Part shown: piece after piece, positions 11,201 to 31,529 of the stretch
Layout: each line of letters begins with the position of its first letter
Numbering within the stretch: the first letter of the stretch is position 1
Notes under the pieces: generated by a model
Database searches by the model: none
Told to the model about the DNA's origin: nothing
What the model saw: only the letters and a program-made list of their open reading frames with translations
Assembly (NCBI GenBank): GCA_030710605.1
Contig: CP092879.1
Span: 80,143,853-80,207,852 of the forward strand
Source of the DNA: Cordylochernes scorpioides
Taxonomy: Eukaryota; Arthropoda; Arachnida; Pseudoscorpiones; Chernetidae
Direction of reading: 5' to 3'
Length of the DNA stretch: 64,000 bases
Made by a program: the position numbers and the translations under genes

Positions 11201-12659
11201 CGTGGCTGGAGCGAGGGTGTTCTAGACGGGAGGTCCTGTAAGATTGGCATGTAGGCAGAGATTGCCCAGTTATTCTAGACGAAGTGTTTCCGTCTATTGA
11301 TTTTTTTTTGGTACCAGTTTGATTCCCCATAGCTAGCGGAAGTTTCTTCTAATAAAGGATTCGCCCTGCCATACGTTTTGTTGGAATGAATTCGAGTATA
11401 AGACCGATTCGAGAGGCAAAATAAGTAATTATTAGGACCTTCAACGAGTTTAAACTCGTTTCATGATAGGATAAGATTTTAAAGTATTAGTTAACTATAA
11501 GGACCGCGAACGAGACGCCAGAACGAGCCAATGAGTCAAAGTTTTAGAAGTGTTGTATTGAGGACAGTAGAATTAAGAGCAGTTATACAGGGAGTAGAAT
11601 TCTGAAGGAATTTGTAAAAGAACCAAAATTTCAGATTGATAAAATTCAAATTTATAAGATGTAGATTTGTAGGATTCAGGTCAATGAATAGAGGGTATAT
11701 TAGTAGATGAAAGTAATATGAATTTCTTGGAAGGGGGAGGTAGCTGAACTGTACACACCCCAGAGACAAGGTAAACGGAGTCACAAACAAAATAGTAGAA
11801 ATTGATTAGTCGCTCTGCCAAAACAGAAAAATTCTCTTCATACGGTTGTCACCCTAGATTTAAATGGACTGTGTAGTTTAATAGAGGTCTGGGCTATGCT
11901 CCATTTGACCAAGATTCTAAATGACGTTCCCATCTGGGTTGAGAGAGTATTGGAATTTGAGGAATCTAACACACAAGAGAGAACCCACCCTCCAGTAGGA
12001 TCGGGATAGACGAATATTACCCAGTGACCAACTCGTGATTCCAGACTGGATAAGATTGAAACTTAACTGAGATACTAAACCTTGAACCTTCAGCGCACAA
12101 ATATATATTATGTTTACATTTTCTTTTTCAATATGTTATTATTTTTATATCATATATATTATATTATAGTCATATACTATTCATTTCAACAATTTTATTT
12201 TGACATTCATGATATTAATATTTATATTAAATATTTAATTATATATATTTTGTCACCATATATAATCTTGTAGTAGTTTTCTTTTGTCATCTATCATGGG
12301 ATGATTTTTATCACTTATATCTTAACATATTTAATCACTATCTACATGATATGTTTTACTTCAATATATATGTTATACTCATCATATAACATGGAAGGAT
12401 TCATTTTATCATTACATATTTCGTGCCTTATTTAATAATTACTTTCACAATTTGTTTTCTGTAACCTTTTTTTTTTTTTAGCAAAAGTCATCATGTCATA
12501 GGCTAATCATTATGTATCAAGATATTTCTTTCAGCTAACTATAATTATCCTTTCCTTTGATTGTATATGTATAACTATACCACACGAATGTCTTGATTGG
12601 TACTTAAATAAAGATGCTGGCATGTTTTAGGAGTTGGACTAGTCAGTTATTTCTAAACG

Positions 12660-12680
12660 ACTTCTTGGCGCCCAATTTTT
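12660..12680 (+). other. Second PBS-like motif inside the LTR element
   Basis: TTGGCGCCCAA at about 12665-12675 matches the start of the tRNA-Lys PBS. It lies about 60 bp after an AATAAA (12606 region), the order expected at the end of an LTR. It may mark the remains of another LTR element inside the interior. Confidence 0.35.
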
Positions 12681-13180
12681 TATATATAATATGTAATAGG
12701 GAAATGTCCTAACTGTATTGTTAGCAGAAAGAAGGTAGCAATGAAACCAGCACACCAGAGGCAAGGATGGGGTTGAGAGGACCTACCACAAGGAAGGCCT
12801 ACTCCTCAAGGCCAAAGAAGAAAGTGGAAGGGTGGTATATATACCCATGAATGGTAAGACAGATGACCTTGCTTACTTCCATACATATGATATGACTGTC
12901 CCCCATAACCTATGTTGATAACAGTGTGCTGACAGAATAATAACACATAAAAAAAACCCTTTGCCAGGATGCACAATGCCCACTAATGTTCGGAATAATA
13001 AACATCTAGAATAACATACCATCATTTTGATTAGCCTTATCTTCCCTATAGGTTTCGGTACACCTGACTTCACCTAGTAATGGAAAATGCATTTTGCTAG
13101 AAACGGGCCTGCTTTCATAGTAACTGATGAAAGGCAGATGAATAATGAATAGCACAGACGCATTTGTCCATTACTTGGCA

Positions 13181-13190
13181 GGGGGAGGAT
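13181..13190 (+). other. Polypurine tract
   Basis: GGGGGAGGA then T immediately before the TGTTGGGG start of the right LTR, the normal position of the plus-strand priming tract. Confidence 0.85.
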
Positions 13191-14706
13191 TGTTGGGGCA
13201 CGTTTTTGTAACCATACCCCAACAGAAGGCGTATGTATAATCAAATCAAATGGATACATGGCTTCCCTCCCACATAGACTTACAGACCATTTTTTTTGCC
13301 CAGAAACTTAGACACTTGGTGACACCAGACTTCCATGCCGAAAGCTGATGCCTGGTAAAGAAGAAGACATCCAGAGACATCCGAGCTGGAAACTGTTGTT
13401 TCATATGTACATATATTCCCCTCACCAAAAATTTAGGTAAAGGTGACCAGAAAAAAAAAAAAGGAGAAAAATGGAGAAGGAAGATCTCTAAAGACTGAAA
13501 CTTATAAAATATCCTTCCAGAGAAAGGAAAGCATCACATTACAGTCCAGGTAAAAGGGGCCTGGGTCAATTTTAGCCAAGACGGGGGGGCGATAAATATA
13601 CCATCCCGAGAAAAAGGGAGGATTATATTTCAACCCATGTGGAAAGAGAGGGGGGGCTGGCGTCTGAAATTTTACACTATCGCCGTAGATGTTGCCCTCT
13701 TTAGATTTTTGTTTTGGTAATACTATATGTTCTATTTTGATGAGGCCTGGGGCGTCTATGAAATTGATACTGGAGCCGTTGGCCAATTTGATTGGTGTTT
13801 CTTTCGGCGAATGAAAATGGAGAGAGAGATGAAAAAAAGAAGGTTTTTTGCCAAAAGGCGGGATATTTTTCGATCGGAGTCGCTCAGTGAGAAGGACGAT
13901 TTTTAGTCGGGCCTGAGACGTAGAGGAGACCAGACCTTGCCGCCACTTTCGAGAAAAGGTAAGCCATTTGTCATTATGACTTAGCGCCTTCCCCCCCTTT
14001 TTTGTGTAGTAGCCAACCTAGATTTCGCATGGGCCCTAAAGGGCTATAAAGTAACTTCAGGTCACCTCTATCTAAATTTTACTATGTACATAGCATATCT
14101 CGTCAGTATAGACATGTTCCCAAATTTTAAGATATTTAAATAAATATCTAGAGAAATTTTCTTGTTTCCTCTGTTACCTATTTCATACATAATTTGCCTT
14201 ATGGTGCTATTCCCACTGTTTAAATGAAATGTTGTATGTTTCTTACCTATTTGAAGGGAATGTTACTAATAATCAAGTCTCCCATAAATTACCGGCCACA
14301 TACATTGCCGCGAGTGTCTGTGTTTCAGTGTTTTATAGATTGCCCAATTTAATAACGATTTCATGGGTTGTCTGATGAAATTGTATAATAGTGTCGCGGC
14401 TGTTTCCATCTTTAGACCATTGTTCTGACAAAATTATATGCTCGAACCTTGTTTTAGCTCAACCCTTAATCAATTACAGAGTTTTTTTTTTTTCCCCTGT
14501 GAATGTGATGATGTAAAGACATATGCCGATAGTGCATCACTGACAGCTGTGCTGCTATTATACAACATTAAGGTCTTCCTGCGGGTTATATACATGGGGT
14601 TGTTGGCCTAATTTGCTATATATATATACATACTTAAGTAAGGAAACTTTTAATAAGTCACATTGTGTATCCTCCCTTTTCAACTATCCAAACCGGGAAC
14701 CCATCA
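13191..14706 (+). repeat. 3' LTR
   Basis: 1516 bp copy of 5846-7360. Differences seen: TGGATACATGG versus TGGATGCATGG, one base in the ACCATTTT/ACCTTTTT run, one extra A in a poly-A run, and TATGTACATAG versus TATTTACATAG. Confidence 0.93.
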
Positions 14707-14710
14707 ACAT

Positions 14711-14898
14711 GAGGAACAGACATCCTGTGCAGCCGCTCCTAACTTGGAGTACAAACGCTGCTCATCCTGTATCCCTGGATTAGTAACCCTTACAAGGTAT
14801 TATCAGCTGGGCCTGCTGAGCCCAGGTTTTTTAGTGAGCTTGTTACTGTTCCCCCTCCTCCTTTTTCATCAGGGCTTGGGACCTGCAAAGGCGGATTT
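14711..14898 (-). mobile_element. GAA-tailed retroposon (family C), 5' part of split copy
   Basis: Resumes GAGGAACAGACATCC directly after the ACAT target duplication and ends at the second copy of CTGCATTACT (14899-14908). Removing the LTR element restores a continuous family C copy matching 27761-28123. Confidence 0.9.
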
Positions 14899-15054
14899 CT
14901 GCATTACTAATTTCACAAATGCATTTAATTTTCATAATATTTTTATTTCATTATTATTATTATTAATATTTTCAATTTTAATTTTTAATGTATTATTATC
15001 AGTAATTATTTTTGACCAATGACAAATTTGTTTTCATGTGATCTACAAGAATTT

Positions 15055-15260
15055 GCAAAAAATAGCACAAATGTGATATTGTACTGGGATAAGGTGCATA
15101 AATTATGAAAAAGGCATCTCCTTATCATGCAACTGATTCTAGAATTATGGAATAATAAAAAATCAACGAGAATAATTGATATTTATTCCGATAGATGGCA
15201 CAAGCCATCAGCAACTTTCAGTTGCACGATAAGGAGATGCCTTTTTCATAAAAAACAAAG
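15055..15260. mobile_element. MITE (family D), palindromic copy
   Basis: Arms ATGAAAAAGGCATCTCCTTA (15104) and its complement TAAGGAGATGCCTTTTTCAT (15230-15249) enclose a spacer with TTGATATTTATTCCGATAGA. The related copy is at 1105-1500. Confidence 0.7.
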
Positions 15261-15912
15261 TCTGCAATGTTCCTCAACAACCTGAAATATGACACTTGTG
15301 GCCTGCTGAAATTCTTATTGAATGAAAATAACTCACTTTGGCCACACACAGTCATGATTATTGTATCTGTAAAGACCCTCAGAGGTACCTGTCTTGAAGC
15401 ATGTGAAATTTTCTGCCTCCGCGAATGTCCTTGATGTCATCAGCATTGAAGATGATATCATGCCTCCCCATTTGAGAAGGTCCTTAACTAGGATTAACGC
15501 TGCATCTACATCACTGTTTGATAGACCATTTTGAAGACTTAGAAGAATAAGTTAGCCAAAGAAAGACGCAAATTCTGCCTCAGCCTTTAAGGTAATATAC
15601 AGGTGTAACTGCAGTTTAAGGTCTCCAGCCCCTGTAATACAGATATTTGACCACCTTAAGTCAAGACTGCAATCCTCTCATCATCTATATAGAATGATCC
15701 ATTTTTAAATAACGATTTTTGTGATTTATGAAAAAAATTTACAAATGTTTATACAACTTATTGTTTTCTATTTGTAAGCCTTGTTATTTAACAACAGCCT
15801 TTAATTGATCCTCAAAAACTTTCATGACACCATCTAGAAGCCAGGTCTGATGATTTGGAAGGGATGGGCTTAAAAAGGATGTAAGAAAATCTTTCTTTTA
15901 AACCAGGTTATA
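15261..15912. other. Non-coding spacer
   Basis: No supported gene, RNA or repeat. Confidence 0.5.
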
Positions 15913-17224
15913 CTACTCTGATCAAAAAGTTTCAACACTTTGCTCATAAGTTAAAAAACTTTATCTTTTCTACCAAATTCAAATTGTCCCTTTCAAAGTA
16001 GTCCCGTTGGCCGCGATGCACTTCAGCCACCTTTTTTTCCAGTCGGCAAAACACCTCTGGTAGTCTGTTTTCGGGATCGCCTTCATGGTCTTCTTCGATT
16101 CCACTTTGATCTCTTCTATGCTCTGAAATTTCCGACCCTTTGAATTTTTTTGAGCTTTCCAAAAAGGAAGAAGTCGCAGGGGGCCAAATCGGGACTGTAG
16201 GGGGGTTGGGGGAACACAGAGGTTGAGTGGTCCTGCAGGAACTTCGAGATTTTGAGGGTTGTGTGCGCCGGCGCCTTATCGTGGTGGAGGATCCACGACT
16301 TGCTCCTCCACAGCTCCGGCCGTTTCTGCCTGATCGCTTCCCTCAATCGCCTCAAAACTCCCAGGTAGGAGTCGCAGTTATTGTAGAGCCTTGTTGTTGA
16401 AATTCATGATGAACGATGCCCTGGTAGTCGAAGAACACGTCAACATGACCTTGACTTTGCTGGGAGCCTTCCTCGCTTTATTTGGTCTCGGCTCATTTTT
16501 GAAGGGCCACTCCGATGCCTGTTGGGTAGTTTCCGAATCAAAGCCGTAAATCCATTTTTCGTCTCCAGTAATGACCCTCTTCAGCAATTCGGGGTCGTCG
16601 GTTGTCGCTTCGAGATTGAGACTGGCCGTTTCCCTTTCTGGGCGTTCTTTTGATCAAAAGTCAAATCTTTGGGAACGAGAACGATGTTGAGTTCTCACTC
16701 CCAAAATGTCCTTCATTATCGATTGAGTCGACCCGAATGATATCCCTGCTTCTTCGGCGACCTCCCTGACAGTTATTCGTCGGTCTTCACGCACCAGTTC
16801 CAACACCTTTTCCACTTTTTCAGGCGTGGTTGATGTGGACGGTCTCCCAGAACGCTCGTCGGCGGTCTCTTCCCGACCCTCCTTGAAGCGCTTGTACCAC
16901 TCGAAAACTGTCTTCGGCTCATGATGGCATCCCCGTTGGCTGTTTGCAACATCCAAAAAATTTTGGCACCCTTGAATCCGTTTTTCACACATAACTTGAT
17001 GCAAATTCGTTGATCCTCCATTTCGGTGACTAACGAAATCGAAGCACGGGCAAAATGGCTTCACTTCAAACAGCCGCTGCTCGCGCTGTTGTGGCGCGTG
17101 ATTTTTGAAAATTGGCAGGTCTCCAAGCCAAGGGCGGCGCTTGCGTTTGCCACAAACCGGGAGAAAATATATTGAGTTTTCAGGATTTTATGAGCAAAGT
17201 GTCGAAACTTTTTGATCAGAGTAG
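15913..17224 (-). mobile_element. mariner transposon, inactive
   Basis: Terminal inverted repeats CTACTCTGATCAAAAAGTTT (15913) and its complement (ending 17224) extend over about 36 bp with one mismatch. They are flanked by TA target duplications (15911-15912 and 17225-17226). The 1312 bp length is typical for mariner. Confidence 0.92.
15944..17021 (-). pseudogene. mariner transposase, frameshifted
   Basis: A minus-strand transposase starts MEDQRICIKLCVKNGFKGAK (17021). The frame then shifts near 16915 to VFEWYKRFKEGREETADERS, which continues through the second helix-turn-helix (ITVREVAEEAGISFGS) to a stop at 16654. Catalytic blocks follow in other frames: GDEKWIYGFD (first Asp, about 16558), WILHHDKAPAH (second Asp, about 16280) and PYSPDLAPCDFFLF (third Asp, about 16185), the mariner D,D34D arrangement. 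At least two frameshifts and a stop make it inactive. Such proteins bind the element ends and cut and paste the element at TA. Confidence 0.9.
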
Positions 17225-17226
17225 TA

Positions 17227-19052
17227 TTGATAACAGATGGCGCGCTAGTGCATCGTAGAGTAGTATATGAAATATTGAAAGTGAGGTATAACTCGCAGAT
17301 TTATCCTGGTGTAGCCATACAGATCTTGAGTACCTGGATACAAAAATGGGACCTCTTGGTTGAAAAAGGGGTCTAAGACAAGTCATTGATATATTTGAAA
17401 ATTTATCTCTTTACATTTGGTTACACCTTCTTTATAAGACTAATGAAACATTACTATTTCTGCAAATACAGTTGAAAGTGGGGATAATGGGGTATAAAGA
17501 TGAAGCATCTTATGAACACATAAAGCCTAGTGTTATGGTTGAAGTTCAGATATTTCCTGTATGAAGATATTGGTACTGAAGATAATGAAGCAATTACTGT
17601 GCTCTCTTAATAGCGAGAATAAAATTTGGCTAGGGATCTATAAAAAAGAGCTGCGAGTGAAAGGTGCTAGCTATGATTGGACTTGAAAGGATAGAGGGCT
17701 TGTGTGCCTTCAGTAATCCATATGATCTTCTGAAGTGATATGACTCAACCTCATTTGTCTATTGAAATCTGTTTTAAATTCATAAAGTATTATGGAATTG
17801 TCATGCTCAGCTACGGGAATGAAAGTTGATTAATCTTGCAAAAATTTTAAGAATATTAGCCATAGGGTTCCCCACAGTCATGGTTTTAGTTCCTTCATCT
17901 AAGTTACAAATGACTATTGACTTTCTGTTCTTTAATTTTTTAAAAGCTGTGATATGTCAGAAGAATGCCTACGCTGCTCTTATGCTGCTTTTATATTGAC
18001 GGTTATGAGATTTGATGGAAGCCTCAACTCTACTTATGATTTTTGGAATATCAGGTTTTTACGCTATTCTATATATATACTTTAGACTTTTGATTAAAAG
18101 TTTCATACTTTAAATGATGTCAATATTAACTTGTTGATAATGCTAGAAGATTCTGCCTGGGTTCTATAGACAATCATATTTTTGAGATCTGAAGCTCAAA
18201 CCTATCAAGGAATTTTGTAATAACGTGTGTTGAACATTACAATTGTTTAGGTGTTTCGCAGCTTAATAATAATAATAAAAAAAAAAAATAGAAAAGTATT
18301 AATTTTGTGGTATTTTTGTATTTGATTTCAATTAAAAATAGCTAAGTTACTTATTTTTATGTTACGCAAAAATTCTCTATTTTAATTTACAAAGGTGTTT
18401 AAATTTTGGATAAAATTGATGCATTCCAAATAAAGTTTTTAGCGGAGACAACCTATGAATTTTCGCATTTATTTATATAGATTTTATAAGAAAAAATTAT
18501 AGAACCCAAATTAGTTTAAATACTTATTAAAATATTTGAAGACATTTCATTTTCTATCATATTCTCTGTGGTACAGTGTGAAAAGAAACTTTTATAATTT
18601 CGAATTTTCTAAAAGTATGAATACATACAATATAAAATTTAGAAATTAAAAACAAATTGTACTTTGTCAATATTACAAATTGAAAATAAGAATATATTTA
18701 GAAAATTAATATAATGTTAAAAATATATAATTAATTGAAAAATTATTTTGAAAATATTTAACAACTTTTGGTTTTTATTAAAAATAAATTTTAATTTCAT
18801 ATGCTGATGCTCTTAAAATTATAGGCCTAATTTATTAATAATAAAATTTCTATAATTTTCCCTTTAATTCAATATGTTATTTTTTTCAAACGCACTTTAT
18901 TAAAATTTATTTTTAAATTGAGAGTCTGATAACGCTGGAGCTAAAAGGGACAAATCTTCAAACTGCATCCTTAGTAAGCTAGTAAATATTGAGTATTTCT
19001 AGTTTGGGTTATTTTATTTTAATTTTGTTTTATCTTAAAATCACATAACGAA
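17227..19052. other. AT-rich region upstream of ANP32
   Basis: No gene was seen. A motif AGATGGCGC sits at 17235. The ANP32 promoter should lie near the right end; no TATA box could be defended in the last 150 bp. Confidence 0.5.
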
Positions 19053-28670
<9,618 letters not shown>

Positions 28671-29371
28671 CCTTGTACAGCCACAGCCATCATTTCATCC
28701 ACCTTGTACAAAATGTGACGCCATCTATCTAACCCCTCTTTGTTGTGTTGTACATACCTGCTGGTTGTTGCTGAAACCTTCAACAACATTTTTTAAAACT
28801 TTGTACATAAATCATACTGTGCTCTGTTGGATTTCTTCTTTTTAAAAGGCTGGATGGATTTCTTCTCTCTTTATTATTATTATTATGCATTTTTTCTTTT
28901 CTCCTTTTTTTTTTTTATTAATATTTATTTTTTTTTATTCTAAAATTTATTTAAATATTAAAATCTTTTGATTTTCTTTTTTAAATAATAAGTTTTTTTA
29001 ATTATTTAAATATATAATTCTCCCTCTCTCTCTAAAAAGAAATATTAAAATTTTAAAAACTTTATTAAAAACTTCAATTTTGACTTTTTTTTTTTTAAAT
29101 CTAATCTTCATTAAAGTTGACGTGGTTCATACATCAGGAAGATGTAACATGATGTAAATAGGGGATGTTTGCCATCCCGCTGTTATTTCCAGGACGGGGA
29201 GGATTCTTTGTGCCAGTTTGACTCCCATTTTACATACCTAATGAAATATGCAACTTTTGGAAAGATGGAAGCAAGTTACCGAAGGATGGGACCAGAGTTT
29301 CAATTGATTTTTCCCCCTCTGAAGATTTCTTTTGCTGCTCAAGTTTAGTTTGATGCATTTTCCTCAATAAA
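28671..29371 (+). promoter_or_regulatory. ANP32 3' UTR with polyadenylation signal
   Basis: Downstream of the stop is an A/T-rich UTR with AATAAA at 29366-29371, followed by a T/G-poor stretch. It is the first AATAAA in a good position after the stop. An ACGCCATCT motif lies at 28718. Confidence 0.55.
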
Positions 29372-29464
29372 TATTTACCTGCACCTCTCTGACTCCCTGG
29401 TCAACTCCCTCACCTGGAGTCACATCAACACATCGGTGGAATGGGATCAGGTTGAAAGACATCT

Positions 29465-29760
29465 GATTGTGCAACTAAAATGATGGCTTGCACCATCTGT
29501 CAAAATAAATATCAACAAATTAATCATTCCAGAATTGGCCCCATTCTAACTATGTAGGCATTTCATGCTGTTGGCCCTCATCAGTGGTTCTGACCTTAAA
29601 TACCCGTTTCATGATTTCTCAGGATGTCACAAAGACCAGCTTTTGTTGTTGAGGTACAGCTTGCACCACATTGATGAGGGCCAACAGCCTGAAGCGAATA
29701 TGTTGTGGTTAGCTTTTCTTGATTAATCAAGACGGTATTTGGCCAATTCTGGTGTTTGGC
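29465..29760. mobile_element. MITE (family D-like), with inverted GTTGGCCCTCATCA arms
   Basis: GATGGCTTGCACCATCTGTC and AATAAATATCAACAAATTAA are shared with 1190-1300. TGTTGGCCCTCATCA (29570) and TGATGAGGGCCAACA (29672) form an inverted repeat. Confidence 0.65.
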
Positions 29761-29814
29761 TGATAGAGCATCTAGGCCAAAATATAGATCGCTGGGAGTT
29801 TATAATATATATAT

Positions 29815-30205
29815 TATGATTTATAAACATTTTCTTTTGTCTGATGATGGTGACAATGTTGTAGCCAAAACGTCGCACACTAATAAATTATTTGAATTAG
29901 GTCCTATTTTCTTTTATTATAATCCAAATTGTGCTTTATCATGATCTATAAGAAATATGAAAGAAACCACCTTTATTTTTATTGATCATTATCCTCCCAG
30001 CAAAATTTTGACCATAGATTTGACTCAGCTAAACACCTCTTTGGCAGATTGTGAAGACTCCATTAGCTTGAAACCGTGGTCTTTGAGTCAGTTTGCCAAA
30101 GCTGGTGTTGTGGTCATCAACCTGAGTCTTCTAGTTTGCACAAACTGTCAATAGATGGCGCTGTTTTAGCATCTATTTTGACGGGAGAGGTGACCTTTAC
30201 TTTTA
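29815..30205. mobile_element. Half-copies of MITE families B and H
   Basis: 29830-29945 is a right half of family B (TGTCTGATGATGGTGACAAT, then ATCCAAATTGTGCTTTATCA). 29990-30205 is a family H arm (CCTCCCAGCAAAATTTTGAC, GTTTGCCAAAGCTGGTGTTG, AATAGATGGCGCTG). Confidence 0.7.
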
Positions 30206-31068
30206 TAACTCTGTGAAAGCAGGGAGGGAGGGATCATCATCATCATCATATATTAAAGGGAAGCAGTAATTGAATGAATCAGACGTCTCGTGGTCTACGG
30301 AAGTCACAGGATTTGTGGACAGACTTGGTGGCGAGTTCAAACCTCTAAATAAAAAATACAAATTTCTCCACTTCAGAATCCAATTTGTCCCAGGAGCTGG
30401 CTAATGCAGATTTCCACCAATCCTGTCGAGGCAGGAGTGTTAGATGTCAATTTCCTCAGATTTACAAGTGGAAGGTGAGATGTCTGATCCACATTATGTA
30501 GTTACAATTGAAACCCCCAAAAAGACCATTTATGTCAAAGCTGAGTGAGATCTCCCGTATTCTAAAAGACAAAGTGATTCTTACAGTAACAAAACCTCTT
30601 GAGCAACCATTATTTATTAAGCTTAACAAATGAAAATATGCAAATAATGCTTTTCTCTGAAATTAAAAGGTTTTGAATTTTTAATATATACATACTGTTC
30701 ATATATATATATGTTATGAATATTTTGTTGTTGTTGTTAGATAAAGGGTTGATAAGACAAAGGATCGATAAGATAAAGGTTTGGTGCAGTCGTGATAAAA
30801 AAAAATATAATTATTTACCGTCAAGTAGCTTTTATTTTCAATTACTTGAGGAAAGATTACACATTAGTTATTTTCACATTATATAGAATTTATAAAGTTA
30901 ATCCTATATTAGTGATTTAAAAGGATTGATATATTAACTACGCATATTTACAACAAAAACTGAAAGTCTTTTTTAAAACGATGATAACAAAAGTATAATT
31001 ATCAATGAATAAAATAAAATATATATTTTTTAAAATATAGAAATATTTTAGTTTTTAGATTATATAAT
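30206..31068. other. AT-rich intergenic sequence
   Basis: No gene seen. (CAT)n at 30236-30248 and (GTT)n at 30728-30739 are the only simple repeats. Confidence 0.5.
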
Positions 31069-31069
31069 A

Positions 31070-31519
31070 TCTCTATATATATAAAAGTCAATTTCTGTCT
31101 GTCTGTTTCGCGATAAACTTAAAAACTACTGAACCAATTGGTACCAAAATTTCCATACATAGGTAAAAGAATACGGGGAAGACGATAGGCTATTTTAAAA
31201 AATATATAAATAAATTATTAAAACTACACGTGATGTTTTGACGGCGGGGGGCGCCCATTGGCTGCCAGCGAGCACGTGACCTCCCTGCTGCCGGGCACCC
31301 CCCCCCCCCCCCCCCCCCCCTCCGAAATAATGGAATCGCCCGGCTGCCGGCCGGTTGGCCATTTCGAGTTCCCACCACGCGCAGTCCTGGCGTTGGTGAC
31401 ACAGCTGTGCCAGGTGCCAAAAAAGTCTCGCGGGTGACCTCCGGGAACTACGTCCATCTTCCATATGTAAAATACATTTAATCGTGTAAACCCGGGCATT
31501 GTCCGGGTCAATCATCTAG
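31070..31519 (+). mobile_element. Non-autonomous Helitron with GC-rich cargo
   Basis: The 5' end is TCTCTATATATATAAAAGTC preceded by A, and the 3' end is CTAG followed by T (31516-31520). A hairpin ACCCGGGC-ATT-GTCCGGGT (31490-31508) lies just upstream. These are the Helitron hallmarks: A|T insertion, 5' TC, 3' hairpin then CTRR, no target duplication. The start AATTTCTGTCTGTCTGTTTC is also typical of animal Helitrons. The middle (31230-31440) is GC-rich with a C20 tract and two CACGTG E-boxes (31229 and 31274 regions). No Rep/helicase is present. Confidence 0.85.
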
Positions 31520-31529
31520 TATATATATA

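Larger units (their letters stand above)
7361..13190 (+). other. LTR element interior, no recognisable retroelement proteins
   Basis: Six-frame reading shows only open frames under about 90 codons. None matches gag or pol motifs (no CCHC knuckle, YxDD or integrase HHCC/DDE pattern). Base composition shifts from mixed (7.4-9.7 kb) to very AT-rich near 12.08-12.45 kb. A GIY-YIG-like fragment sits on the minus strand at 8297-8028. A second PBS-like motif lies at 12665. A stretch near 12.86-13.05 kb reads as short open segments of unknown identity. Confidence 0.75.
5846..14706 (+). mobile_element. LTR retrotransposon, complete but without recognisable gag-pol
   Basis: Two direct repeats of about 1.5 kb (5846-7360 and 13191-14706) begin TGTTGGGG and end CCATCA. 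A 4 bp target duplication, ACAT, lies at 5842-5845 and 14707-14710. A primer binding site follows the left LTR at 7362, and a polypurine tract (GGGGGAGGA) ends just before the right LTR. Only about four differences between the LTRs were noticed by eye, so the insertion is recent. The 5.83 kb interior has no gag, protease, reverse transcriptase, RNase H or integrase that I can recognise, so the element is presumably mobilised in trans (a LARD-like non-autonomous element). The PBS and PPT positions set the orientation. Confidence 0.93.

Noticed and set aside
12082-12273. 63-codon hydrophobic frame, possible membrane peptide
   Set aside because: Arises from extreme AT richness (Ile/Tyr/Phe codons) inside the LTR element. 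No supporting signal.
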